Source of the DNA: Deltaproteobacteria bacterium
GTDB taxonomy: Bacteria > Desulfobacterota > Desulfobulbia > Desulfobulbales > Desulfobulbaceae
Assembly (NCBI GenBank): GCA_024280455.1
Contig: JAJRQC010000127.1
Coordinates: forward strand, 1 to 35,808
Direction of reading: 5' to 3'
DNA length: 35,808 bases
Shown here: in pieces, positions 8,727-17,643 of the stretch
Numbering within the stretch: position 1 is the stretch's first letter
Layout of the letters: each line of letters starts with the position of its first letter
Made by a program: the position numbers and the translations under genes
The notes under the pieces: model-generated
The model's input: only the letters and a program-made list of their open reading frames with translations
Database searches by the model: none
What the model was told of the DNA's origin: nothing

Positions 8727-8826
8727 GGACTCGTAAGAAGGCAAAAACGCCACTTGCACTCTACGGAAATACAAGAAGTTACGATCTTTCCGCCGTCGGT
8801 GGCGAGGATTTTCACGACACCGACAA
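8727..8826 (+). repeat. dispersed structured repeat, copy B (shortest)
   Basis: Starts GGACTCGTAAGAAGGCAAAA, then CCGCCGTCGGT, and ends CGACACCGACA. The outer GTCGGT (8795-8800) pairs with ACCGAC (8819-8824), leaving only 18 bases between them, so this copy lacks the interior stems seen in copies C and D. It lies upstream of the TPR lipoprotein gene. Confidence 0.6.
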
Positions 8827-8998
8827 TTATGATTACGGCTTAAATAAAAGAAGTATTTGACAAAGTATCAGATTCCATACGAAGCGACAATTGGTTTTTT
8901 GTTAAAATTTCAGAAAAATCGCCGCCGTTGCCGGAGTGATCAACAGCTCTTCCTGCACAGATGATTTTATCGGTGAGGCCTGTCTTCACCCCCCCCGG

Positions 8999-11900
8999 TC
9001 ACTCTACCGGTGCGGCGGAGCTGTTTTTCCAGAAGGGCTGGAACATCCTGGCCGGTTCAAACCGACCTCCCGCACCAACCGGACCATAACTCAGAATAAC
9101 CGGACGATCTGGTGCAATCCTGGTCTGCAATCCTCCCCGGCCCTGAAGTACCGCCCCGCCCCGATCAGGATCCGCCGGCACAAACAGCTGACCGGTATCC
9201 GGATAGCGCAGGCCAAGACCGTTAAAAGTCAGATCAACCGGATCAAAACGCTCTGCCGCCTGTTCTTTTTCAAGCAATGCCTGCGCCATATCGCTCCAGA
9301 TGGGCAGTCCGCCGGAAGAACCGGTTATATGGGTGGTTCCGCTGATCATGGGATTATTTTTGTCATACCCCACATAGGCTCCAACGGAATATCCGTTATC
9401 CGGAACCACAAAGGCATCGCCATCAGCAGCCGGAACCGGTACAAAACCAATAAAAGAAGAATTCCGATACCGATTGGCGGTTCCGGTTTTACCCATGAGC
9501 GGAATGGGCAGATTCAGGGTCTCGAGCTCCTGCTGAACCTCGGGGTCTTCACTGTGGAGACGGACATGATCCTTTGCATAGGTGCCGGTACCGTAACTGA
9601 CCACATTCTGCAGGATATTTGTCACCGCTGAAGAAGTTTTCTCATCAACGACCCTGACCGCGGCCGGTCTGCGGGCATATAAAACCCTGCCTTCCGGGGT
9701 TTCAATCCTGTCTATTATTGCCAGACCATCCTGGTGCCCTTCCCGTTCCTGACGAATGACTCCATTATCCGGATCAGGGAGGCCGACATCAAAACGCCGA
9801 CCGGTGACAAGTGTTTCGTACATGCGCACGGATTCAGCCAGGGATACGACGTTTGAACCGAGCGGAAATGAAAGCACCGGTTCAAGCCTGCTCTCGATAC
9901 CGCAGGCTTTGCCAAGTCGTACCAGATACTGCAGACCGACCATAACCCGATAATCCCGGATAGCCGACAGCACTTCCATGGAATAGGGGTCTATCGCCAA
10001 CAGTTTTATCCGTTCACGCTCCATCTGAGCCTGGACCTGATCATAGGTGCAGGCGCAGACAGCGCCCTCAAGCTGAACCGAATCCCAGAACCGGGCAGCC
10101 TGTTCCTCGTCCATGCCCCGCAGCCGCTCGAGAATTACGGCTTCGGAAACCGGCAGCCAGTCCTCGGGCAATTCTTCCTGCACTGTAAGAATCAGATCAC
10201 CCTGGTCGTTTTCAACAAAAGCCCCCCCGGGCCGAACCGGCGGCGGACGCTCATTAAAAAAAGAAAAGAATGAATCCTCCTCTTCAAGCAGCCCTTTAAA
10301 ATACTCCTGCTGACTGCGTAACAGGGCAAGCAGCGGCTGCAAATTGAGATATGAACGGCCCAGCAGCCTGACACGCAGCTGCAGCTCCAGACGCTGACGT
10401 TCTTTCAGCTTTGATTGTTTCAGCTTTTCCTGCAAGGGTTGCAGATACTGATCGAAATGAAGCCCGTAGGGCAGTCGCTGCAACTGGGCATAGGCCGCTG
10501 CCCGATCTTCAAAAAGGAAATCCGCCTCCAGCGATTTGACCGCCAGATCATAGGCAGCCTGCTCCAGAACCGCCCGGTTGACCACAATACCGAAACGGTC
10601 ACGGATACGGGCTCTGAACTGTTGATATGATTCCCCGCCCCGGTCGGTCTGCCGCGGGGCCATATCCAGATACCCGGCCACATCCCGAAGCCTGGGCGGC
10701 GTCAGGTAGTCGGTCAGGTGGTACAGGAGCCAGACCGCCGCAACGTTTTCAGACTTAACCCCGGCCCAGCTCATGGAAACCCTGTCAAAGGGACTGTGAT
10801 GATCCGGGCGCGGAAAATACGGCCTGTCCATGAAGACAAATACATCACGGCGATTATCAAGCATGTCCACACTGTTCCAGCCAAGCTGCAGGGCAGCGGT
10901 AAACAGAAAGGGTTTAAAGGTTGAGCCCATTAATCGTTTGGCATCAATGGCCCGGTTGAAAAAACGATTCTCCATCCCTCCGGCCATGGCCATGATGGCT
11001 CCTTTTCGCATGATCAACGCCGCCCCTTCCACCTTCGGGTAGCGCTCAAGATCAAGCTGAACGGCTCCATCCAGGTCAAAACCGCGCACACTGACATAGA
11101 CCCGGTCCCCTGTTTGCAGCTGGGCCAGCAGCAGGGGCAGATCTTTTTTCATATTGACTGTGGTCCAGCGATTTCTCTTCTGCTTGATAAAGGCGGTAAG
11201 TATTCTCTCAAAACCCTGCTTATCTATAATTCCAGGGGGCAGTGCGTCGCCGAGCGAAACCGTGACTGTTGGCTCCCCTTTCTGCCCGGTCTCCATGGAG
11301 AGAATTGTCCCGAAAACAAAATCACGGGGCTGCAGGTCTTTTTTCTTCACCACATCCATCGCCCCGTACGCTTTCAGAACTTCTTCACGATTATAACCGC
11401 GCATGCGGACATCAAGCAGGCAGAGTTGTCTGCGCAAGGCGTACAGGGTCTTTTCCTGCAGCTCACGGTCAACGCTTGTAATGATCCGAACTCCGGAGGT
11501 GGCGATATTTGAAATACCGTGCTCATCCAGAACATCGGTGATCAGTTCCGAGGACAGCCCTTCCTTGACCAGATCCATGATGGTGTTGAGGGCAAAAGCC
11601 ATCTTGCCCCGGTTGAAGACGATATCCCGTCCAACCGCATCCTCATACTGTTGCGGGGTAATCATCCCCTCTTTAAGCATGTTGCGCAGGACGTAGCCGG
11701 CACGCTCATCAGCCCTTTTTTTAGCAAGCCCGGCCTGCCGTTTATTTTTCTTGGTAAAGGGATTGTAGTAGTTGGGCCGTTTTACACTGCCGGCGATAAA
11801 GGCACATTCAAGCAGACTGAGTTGGCCTGGCTCCTTATCAAAATAGTACCGGGCCGCAACCCCGAGTCCATGGCCGTTGCCGCTGACATAAAACTGGTTG

Positions 11901-12427
11901 CAGTAAAATTCAAGAATCTTTTCCTTGGAATAATGATATTCCAGGCGCAGGGCATAGAGGAGTTCCTTGAGCTTTGCCTGGTAACTGCGCGATTCCCGCT
12001 TAAAAAGATTTTTTGCAGTCTGCTGGGTCAGGGTGCTGCCCCCCTGGACGATCCGTCCGGCCTTGAAATTGGCAATCATGGCCCGGGCAATACCGGCAAG
12101 GTCTATACCGAAGTGCTGAAAAAAACGGTTATCCTCGGCCGCGACCAGGGCATTGATAAACTTCCCGGGAATCTGATCATAGCCCAGATACTGTCGATGA
12201 AAATCCTGAAAAAGCACGCCTATCTTTTCCCGACCGTCATTGTAAAAGACAGGGCTCTCCCGTCCGAGAATGGCCTCAATGTTAGCCTCTTCTATTTCCG
12301 GGCCGGGATTGATCACGACCAGATAATAGAGTCCGCCTCCTGCAGCGGCAGTGAGCAGCAGAACCAGGGTGAGACAGAAGAAAAAAAGATATTTAAGAAG
12401 GCGCAACATTACGTTTTTTCTTGTCAT
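8999..12427 (-). CDS. bifunctional penicillin-binding protein (class A, PBP1a-like) with an enlarged transpeptidase
   Basis: 1142 residues, long for class A PBPs (usually 650-900). It polymerises and cross-links peptidoglycan at the inner membrane. One N-terminal transmembrane helix (about 11-36) precedes a GT51 glycosyltransferase: AAEDNRFFQHFGID with catalytic Glu98, GGSTLTQQTAKNLF at about 129-142 and the RLEYHYSKEKILEFYCN segment. The transpeptidase has SxxK as GSTFKPF (Ser502), SxN as SEN (559-561) and KTGT at 980-983. The stretch between SxN and KTG is about 420 residues; much of it (about 570-830) is charged and helical and looks inserted. The C-terminus is Gly/Pro-rich. It is divergent from the lytic transglycosylase 94 bases away, pairing a synthase with a hydrolase. 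Confidence 0.92.
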   Translation of the reverse strand: MTRKNVMLRLLKYLFFFCLTLVLLLTAAAGGGLYYLVVINPGPEIEEANIEAILGRESPVFYNDGREKIGVLFQDFHRQYLGYDQIPGKFINALVAAEDNRFFQHFGIDLAGIARAMIANFKAGRIVQGGSTLTQQTAKNLFKRESRSYQAKLKELLYALRLEYHYSKEKILEFYCNQFYVSGNGHGLGVAARYYFDKEPGQLSLLECAFIAGSVKRPNYYNPFTKKNKRQAGLAKKRADERAGYVLRNMLKEGMITPQQYEDAVGRDIVFNRGKMAFALNTIMDLVKEGLSSELITDVLDEHGISNIATSGVRIITSVDRELQEKTLYALRRQLCLLDVRMRGYNREEVLKAYGAMDVVKKKDLQPRDFVFGTILSMETGQKGEPTVTVSLGDALPPGIIDKQGFERILTAFIKQKRNRWTTVNMKKDLPLLLAQLQTGDRVYVSVRGFDLDGAVQLDLERYPKVEGAALIMRKGAIMAMAGGMENRFFNRAIDAKRLMGSTFKPFLFTAALQLGWNSVDMLDNRRDVFVFMDRPYFPRPDHHSPFDRVSMSWAGVKSENVAAVWLLYHLTDYLTPPRLRDVAGYLDMAPRQTDRGGESYQQFRARIRDRFGIVVNRAVLEQAAYDLAVKSLEADFLFEDRAAAYAQLQRLPYGLHFDQYLQPLQEKLKQSKLKERQRLELQLRVRLLGRSYLNLQPLLALLRSQQEYFKGLLEEEDSFFSFFNERPPPVRPGGAFVENDQGDLILTVQEELPEDWLPVSEAVILERLRGMDEEQAARFWDSVQLEGAVCACTYDQVQAQMERERIKLLAIDPYSMEVLSAIRDYRVMVGLQYLVRLGKACGIESRLEPVLSFPLGSNVVSLAESVRMYETLVTGRRFDVGLPDPDNGVIRQEREGHQDGLAIIDRIETPEGRVLYARRPAAVRVVDEKTSSAVTNILQNVVSYGTGTYAKDHVRLHSEDPEVQQELETLNLPIPLMGKTGTANRYRNSSFIGFVPVPAADGDAFVVPDNGYSVGAYVGYDKNNPMISGTTHITGSSGGLPIWSDMAQALLEKEQAAERFDPVDLTFNGLGLRYPDTGQLFVPADPDRGGAVLQGRGGLQTRIAPDRPVILSYGPVGAGGRFEPARMFQPFWKNSSAAPVE

Positions 12428-12521
12428 TTAACACATTCTAATGGTAAGGATTTGTACGAGGTACATTTTTTTTCGCATCCTACTCGCAATCTAAAAAAAA
12501 ACAATATCATTTCAGGAAACT

Positions 12522-14297
12522 ATGCAGCCGGTTAACAGACTGACCATAACCGGTGCCATGAAATACTCCAGGGCAACCATTTCACCACAAACCAATATGA
12601 TAAAATTATCCACCTCGGGCCTCTTCCTGCTGCTCATCCTGCTGAGCCTTGTTGCAGGCTGCTCCCCTCTGCAAACTGCAGACAGTGCGTTTCCCCTCCG
12701 ACAGATCCAGGACATTTCCGGGGACAATGTCGATGCCGAACATTATGTCATTGCCGAGCCGGAAGAGCTCCTGGAAGAGGAGTTATCGGAACTGAACAAA
12801 ACCGGGACCTGGGCAAACAATCCGCCCCAAGTGCAAATCGAAGAAGAGCCGGACATTGTCTATGATTTCCCGATCACCATCAATAAGCAGGTGCAATTTT
12901 ATCTGGACACCTTTCAGGGCAGGCAGCGTAAATATTTCAAAAAATGGCTGGCCAGGTCAGGAAAATACCTTCCTGCTATCCACCGGGAATTTAAAGAGGC
13001 CGGTCTTCCCCGGGATCTGCTCTATCTTGCCATGATCGAATCAGGCTTCAACCCGTCGGCCTACTCCAGGGCCCATGCCGTCGGGCTCTGGCAATTCATC
13101 AAAGGTACGGGCCGTCACTACGGACTGCGCATTGACTCCTGGGTTGATGAACGCCGGGAACCGGAAAAGGCAACCCGGGCTGCCGCCGCCTATCTGGGCA
13201 CGCTTTACAACGAATTCGGTGACTGGTATCTGGCCGTTGCCGCTTACAACGCCGGAGAAGGAAAGATACGCCGGGCAATCAAACGATACAAGACCCGTGA
13301 TTTCTGGGAACTGGCTCAAGGCAAATACCTGCGGCTGGAAACCAAACGCTACGTACCCAAGCTGATTGCCGCAATCATTATTGCCAGGGAACCGGCCAAG
13401 TACGGGTTCACCGACATCGACTACCAGTCGGCAAAACCATTTGAACTGGTCACCGTGCCGCCGAGAACCGACCTGGCGGCGGTAGCCGTCGCTGCGGGCA
13501 CAAAAACAAAAACAATTCGCAAGCTCAACAACGAATTGAAAAAAAACCAGACCCCGCCGAACATCAAGGCGTATCAGATCAAGGTTCCACAGGGAAGCCG
13601 TCAGCTGGTGACTGCCAATCTTAAACGGCTGCAGCCGGTCATTACCACGGGCTACAAGACCCATACCGTGCGTAAAGGCGACACGATTGGCCGTATCTGT
13701 CGGACCTACAATCTCAACAAAAAAACCCTGCTCAAGGCCAACAACCTGCACAGCGCGAAACTGGCAAAGGGGCAGCATTTACGAATTCCTTATCGCACCA
13801 CCCGCTATGTCCTGCTCAAGGAAGGGGAAACCCTGTCCAAGCGCTACGCCATGGCCGGGAAGAACAACCCCCTTATCCTGCACAAGCTGAAAAAAGGGGA
13901 AACCCTGTCCAAAATATCCAAGCAGTACAACGTGCCGGTTGAGATCATCATGCAGTGGAACGACATCACCAACGTTCGCAGGATCCGGGCCGGTCGACAT
14001 ATCGCCCTCTATGTTGAAAACAATGGATTGCAGAGCGTCATTCGGACGGCATCAACAGACGCTACCATCACAAAAGGAAAAAAGAAACAATACATCACCC
14101 TTGTCGCCGGCAAGAAGCGAAAACCGTCCGCAGGCACGGTTGAGGCCCAGTTGACCTGGTATAAAGTACGTAACGGTGATTCCCTCTGGACCATCGCCCG
14201 TAAATTTCAGGTTTCAGCCCGAGACATCCGGAAGTGGAACAACCTGCGCTCAAATATGATTCACCCCGGTAAACGGCTGGTGGTGAAAAAAGTTTGA
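12522..14297 (+). CDS. mltD: MltD-like membrane-bound lytic murein transglycosylase with three LysM domains
   Basis: 591 residues. It cleaves the MurNAc-GlcNAc bond of peptidoglycan. The ATG at 12522 has AGGA 4-5 bases upstream but gives a long n-region before the lipobox LVAGC (Cys47); the ATG at 12597 ([10 protein letters not shown]) gives a normal lipoprotein signal but has no clear ribosome site, so the start is uncertain. The SLT domain is at about 157-280, with catalytic Glu173 in [20 protein letters not shown] and the later [15 protein letters not shown]. LysM domains lie at about 380-422, 452-497 and 546-590. A partial LysM-like start, KEGETLSK at 433-440, repeats KKGETLSK at 457-464, with a 17-base identical DNA block 72 bases apart, suggesting local duplication. 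Its stop overlaps the start region of the RND adaptor reading frame. Confidence 0.9.
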   Translation: MQPVNRLTITGAMKYSRATISPQTNMIKLSTSGLFLLLILLSLVAGCSPLQTADSAFPLRQIQDISGDNVDAEHYVIAEPEELLEEELSELNKTGTWANNPPQVQIEEEPDIVYDFPITINKQVQFYLDTFQGRQRKYFKKWLARSGKYLPAIHREFKEAGLPRDLLYLAMIESGFNPSAYSRAHAVGLWQFIKGTGRHYGLRIDSWVDERREPEKATRAAAAYLGTLYNEFGDWYLAVAAYNAGEGKIRRAIKRYKTRDFWELAQGKYLRLETKRYVPKLIAAIIIAREPAKYGFTDIDYQSAKPFELVTVPPRTDLAAVAVAAGTKTKTIRKLNNELKKNQTPPNIKAYQIKVPQGSRQLVTANLKRLQPVITTGYKTHTVRKGDTIGRICRTYNLNKKTLLKANNLHSAKLAKGQHLRIPYRTTRYVLLKEGETLSKRYAMAGKNNPLILHKLKKGETLSKISKQYNVPVEIIMQWNDITNVRRIRAGRHIALYVENNGLQSVIRTASTDATITKGKKKQYITLVAGKKRKPSAGTVEAQLTWYKVRNGDSLWTIARKFQVSARDIRKWNNLRSNMIHPGKRLVVKKV

Positions 14298-14341
14298 CCG
14301 TCCGACAACAAAAGTATCTATACTCACCCGGCCCGCGCATC

Positions 14342-15400
14342 ATGAGGCCCTTACCTCGCCTGCTCCTGCTCTTGAGCTGCTGGCTGCTTTTACCTTTTTC
14401 GCTGTCGCCCTCTTTGGTCCATGCCCGGTCCATCTGCCGGGCCGAAACCGCCGGAATTACCATCACACTCACCGGGTTTACCCGGCCGCAAACATTTCTC
14501 GATCTTACCCCTGAAGTCACCGGACGCTGCACTGAAGTTCGGGCCGATGTCGGAGACCCTGTCCCGGATGACACCGTGTTTGCCCGCATTGATTCCACCT
14601 TTACCATCCTCAAACTGCAGACAAATGCGCTGGCCAGAACCCGGACTGAAAAATCACTGGCCTTTGAAAAAAAACAGGTGGGCCGCTATAGAAAGCTGGT
14701 CACCACCAAAGCCTCTGCGCAAACCAGACTCGAAGAGCTTGAACTGCAATACGAGCAGACCCTTCTTTCACTCCAGGAGCTCGAAACCCAACAGGAGCAA
14801 CTGAGAGAAACGCTTGCCAGACACACTGTGCATGCACCTGCGGGCTGGCTGGTTATAGAACGGCAAATCGAACTTGGTGAATGGGTACGGGCCGGGCAAG
14901 CGGTTGCCAGGGTCGGCGATTATCAGCATCTGGTAGTTCCTGTCGTGCTCCGCCCCGAGGAGCTCCATTATCTTCGGTCGGCAGACACGTTTTCGCTCTT
15001 TATTGTTGATAACGAGATCCGGGGCACGGGAACACTTCGACGCATCGCCCCGAACTTTGACCCCGTAACTCGTAAAACAAAGGCTGATATCGCCTTGAGC
15101 GCTGCTACCCTTGCGCAGATATCGGATAAACGGGGCGGACTGCGGGTAGAGATCCCGGTAGCCCTCAAGGATCCCATGCATGCTTTCCTCCTTCCTGCCG
15201 AGGCTGTGGAAGAACGGTACGAGGAGAACTGGCTGACCCGTGAAAACGGTGACACATTCCGGGTTATCGTCCTTGGCCCGGAACTCTCCCCGGCTGCAGG
15301 CAACGGTAAACGGCTGCGAATTGTTGCAAAAGAAATCAAAGAGGGTGACCTTTTCAGGTGCAGGGAGCTCTCCAGTACCGATGGGCAACAGAAACCATGA
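14342..15400 (+). CDS. RND efflux periplasmic adaptor (HlyD/membrane fusion protein family)
   Basis: About 352 residues. The start at 14342 opens a signal peptide (MRPLPRLLLLLSCWLLLPF); a TTG at 14294 overlapping the previous stop would add 16 residues. Neither has a strong ribosome site. The order typical of membrane fusion proteins is visible: a biotinyl-lipoyl half (GRCTEVRADVGDPVPDDTVF), a helical hairpin (about 105-160, rich in Leu, Glu and Gln), the second lipoyl half (HAPAGWLVIERQIELGEWV), then a beta-barrel (DYQHLVVPVVLRPEELHYL, VTRKTKADIAL). It should bridge the RND pump encoded downstream to an outer-membrane channel. No TolC-type gene is present in the window. Confidence 0.85.
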   Translation: MRPLPRLLLLLSCWLLLPFSLSPSLVHARSICRAETAGITITLTGFTRPQTFLDLTPEVTGRCTEVRADVGDPVPDDTVFARIDSTFTILKLQTNALARTRTEKSLAFEKKQVGRYRKLVTTKASAQTRLEELELQYEQTLLSLQELETQQEQLRETLARHTVHAPAGWLVIERQIELGEWVRAGQAVARVGDYQHLVVPVVLRPEELHYLRSADTFSLFIVDNEIRGTGTLRRIAPNFDPVTRKTKADIALSAATLAQISDKRGGLRVEIPVALKDPMHAFLLPAEAVEERYEENWLTRENGDTFRVIVLGPELSPAAGNGKRLRIVAKEIKEGDLFRCRELSSTDGQQKP

Positions 15401-15499
15401 ACGGTAGAGGCGTGGTTCCTGCTACCGGTATCCGCTGGAGGCGGGAAGCTTCAAGCCTGAAACCCGGAACAGCAAACCTGGAACCTGTTTTATAATCCC

Positions 15500-16639
15500 A
15501 TGCAAGCCTTCATCCGCTTCACCCTAAAGCAACGGGTTCTGCTCAACCTGCTCTTTGTCCTCATCATGCTCGTCGGGGCCTGGGCTATGCTCCGCTCTCC
15601 GGTTGAACGCTACCCGAACATTCACTTCGGCAAAGTTCTGATCGACACCTATTATCCGGGAGCCTCTCCCCAGGATGTTGAGGCATTGGTGACCCGTGAG
15701 ATTGAAGACGCGCTGGAAGATCTGGACAACGTTGAATACATCCTTTCCAACTCCTATAGCCAGCGTTCATCCATCCTGGTCAAATTCGTCGATGATACCG
15801 ACTATCAGGCCGGGTATGACGAACTCCGCTTCCGGGTCCAGGGTATGCTCCAGGATCTGCCGCCCACGGTTGATCCGCCGAAATTCAATGAACTTGACGT
15901 TAACGACTGGTTTCCCGCAATTTCGGTCAATATTCTGGGCGACAGGTCAAACCGGGCCCTGGCACTTATCGCCGAAGACCTGAAGACCAGGCTCAGCCGG
16001 ATTGAAGGCCTCAAGGAGGTCAAACTTGTCGGTGAATATGTACGGGAATTTCACGTCCTGCTTGATCCGGTCAAAATGCGTACCCTGGGCATTACCTTTG
16101 AACAGGCCGCCCGGGCACTGAACCAGGGGAACATCATTGTTCCGGCCGGTGAATTTACCACCGGCGGCGGCGAGTTCATGCTGCGGGTGGATGAACGGTA
16201 TCGCAGCCGACAGCAGGTCATGGATACCATCATCCGCATTGACGGCGACGGCACATTTGTCCGCATCAGCGACATTGCCCTGGGCGCCTCTCTCGATTAC
16301 CGGGATCCCTTTGTCATGTCTTCGGTCAACGGCAGGGACTGTGTGACCCTGCAGTTGATCAAGACCCGGGAGGGCAATGCCATTCGCATTGCCGCTGCTG
16401 CCAGGGCCGCTGTTGCCGAAAATCAGGCCCGCTATCAAAACGAAGGGATACAGCTGGTTCTGACCCAGGATTCCACGGTCAAGATCAAGGATTCCATGCG
16501 GGTCCTCGGCTTTAACCTGTTGCTTGGCATTATCCTGGTCAGCCTCCTCATCTACGCGGTGATGGGGTTTCGCAATGCCGCTCTGACTACAATCGGCATC
16601 CCCTTGCCTTTCTGGTCACCATGGGCATCATGTACCTGA
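15500..16639 (+). CDS. RND transporter, N-terminal fragment before frameshift 1
   Basis: Frame carrying the first transmembrane helix (LLNLLFVLIMLVGAWAML), the porter subdomains PN1 and PN2 and the start of the helix bundle (LGFNLLLGIILVSLLIYAVM). The last dozen residues (PFWSPWASCT) are out of frame and should be ignored if the frameshift is real; homology ends at GIPL near 16606. Without the rest of the protein this fragment could not form a pump. Confidence 0.7.
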   Translation: MQAFIRFTLKQRVLLNLLFVLIMLVGAWAMLRSPVERYPNIHFGKVLIDTYYPGASPQDVEALVTREIEDALEDLDNVEYILSNSYSQRSSILVKFVDDTDYQAGYDELRFRVQGMLQDLPPTVDPPKFNELDVNDWFPAISVNILGDRSNRALALIAEDLKTRLSRIEGLKEVKLVGEYVREFHVLLDPVKMRTLGITFEQAARALNQGNIIVPAGEFTTGGGEFMLRVDERYRSRQQVMDTIIRIDGDGTFVRISDIALGASLDYRDPFVMSSVNGRDCVTLQLIKTREGNAIRIAAAARAAVAENQARYQNEGIQLVLTQDSTVKIKDSMRVLGFNLLLGIILVSLLIYAVMGFRNAALTTIGIPLPFWSPWASCT

Positions 16640-17643
16640 CCGGCAACTCCATCAACGAACTCTCCCTGTTTTCTTTTGTCCTGGTCTCAGGCATCATTGT
16701 TGATGATGCGATTATCGTAGTAGAAAATATCTACCGCCATATCCAGGCCGGAAAGAATATTAACGACGCGGTGGTCGACGGCGCCGCCGAAGTCTTCCTG
16801 CCGGTTATCTCCGCCACCCTGACCACCATTACCGCCTTTCTGCCCATGCTGATCATGACGGGCTCCATCGGTGAGTTTTTTGCCATTATCCCCAAGGCGG
16901 TTACCTATGCTCTGGCCGCATCTTTGATCGAATGTCTGTTTATTCTTCCCATTCACTACCTGGACTACGGCCCCAGAAAAAACCAGACTATCAGGCGGGG
17001 CCGCAAATACACCATACGCTGCGACACCCTTGAATTCAAAGTGGAAGACACCCCGTTCATGGCCGCCTGCAGAGTTTTTTTCAACCGTCTGCTGCAACTG
17101 GTTCTTCGTTATCGGTTCACCAGTCTGGCTGTGCCGGCCTTCTTCTTCTGCCTGGCCGCATTTATTGCCCTGGCCTCCCTGTCCGGCAAGATGAACCTGA
17201 TCCGGGTCACCTTTTTTCCCGATGATTATTCGACCTACTACGTGGAAATCAGTGGGCCGGTCGGCACCCCGATCGAAACCACCCATGCCCTGATTAAAGA
17301 CATTGCAGCCGAGGTCATGGCCGACGGCCCGGGCATGACGACATCAGCTCAGGGCATGGCCGGATTTTATCTCAACGAGGATTACATGGCGGTCTGGGGT
17401 AATCATCTCGGCCATGTAGTCGTTACCCTGCCCGCTCTCCGGGACCGTTCTTTTGAAGATGCACCGAAAAACGATATCCTCGCCCATCTCGATACCATGC
17501 GGAAAAAGCTGGCCCATTTTACAGAATCCGGCTTCAGCCTGCGGATCCGACCGGAAAAGACGGGCCGCCCTCGGGCAAAGATGTCAATATCCGGGTGCTG
17601 GGCAAACAGCTTGACTCGGTTCAACGACTCAGTAAGAAACTGA
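16621..17643 (+). CDS. RND transporter, middle fragment between the two frameshifts
   Basis: Carries the paired acidic residues of the proton-relay helix (GIIVDDAIIVVENIYRH, equivalent to AcrB Asp407/Asp408), further helices of the first bundle, then the start of the second periplasmic loop (SGKMNLIRVTFFPDDYSTYY, EISGPVGTPIE). Its ATG is an internal methionine, not a natural start; homologous sequence already runs in this frame from about 16606. The final 25 or so residues after RIRPEKTG are shifted out of frame. Confidence 0.7.
   Translation: MGIMYLTGNSINELSLFSFVLVSGIIVDDAIIVVENIYRHIQAGKNINDAVVDGAAEVFLPVISATLTTITAFLPMLIMTGSIGEFFAIIPKAVTYALAASLIECLFILPIHYLDYGPRKNQTIRRGRKYTIRCDTLEFKVEDTPFMAACRVFFNRLLQLVLRYRFTSLAVPAFFFCLAAFIALASLSGKMNLIRVTFFPDDYSTYYVEISGPVGTPIETTHALIKDIAAEVMADGPGMTTSAQGMAGFYLNEDYMAVWGNHLGHVVVTLPALRDRSFEDAPKNDILAHLDTMRKKLAHFTESGFSLRIRPEKTGRPRAKMSISGCWANSLTRFNDSVRN

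Noticed and set aside
11519-12535. 338-residue plus-strand ORF opposite the PBP N-terminus
   Set aside because: The minus strand carries unmistakable GT51 motifs; this frame has none.
13041-13778. 245-residue minus-strand ORF opposite the lytic transglycosylase
   Set aside because: The plus strand carries the SLT and LysM motifs; this is a shadow.
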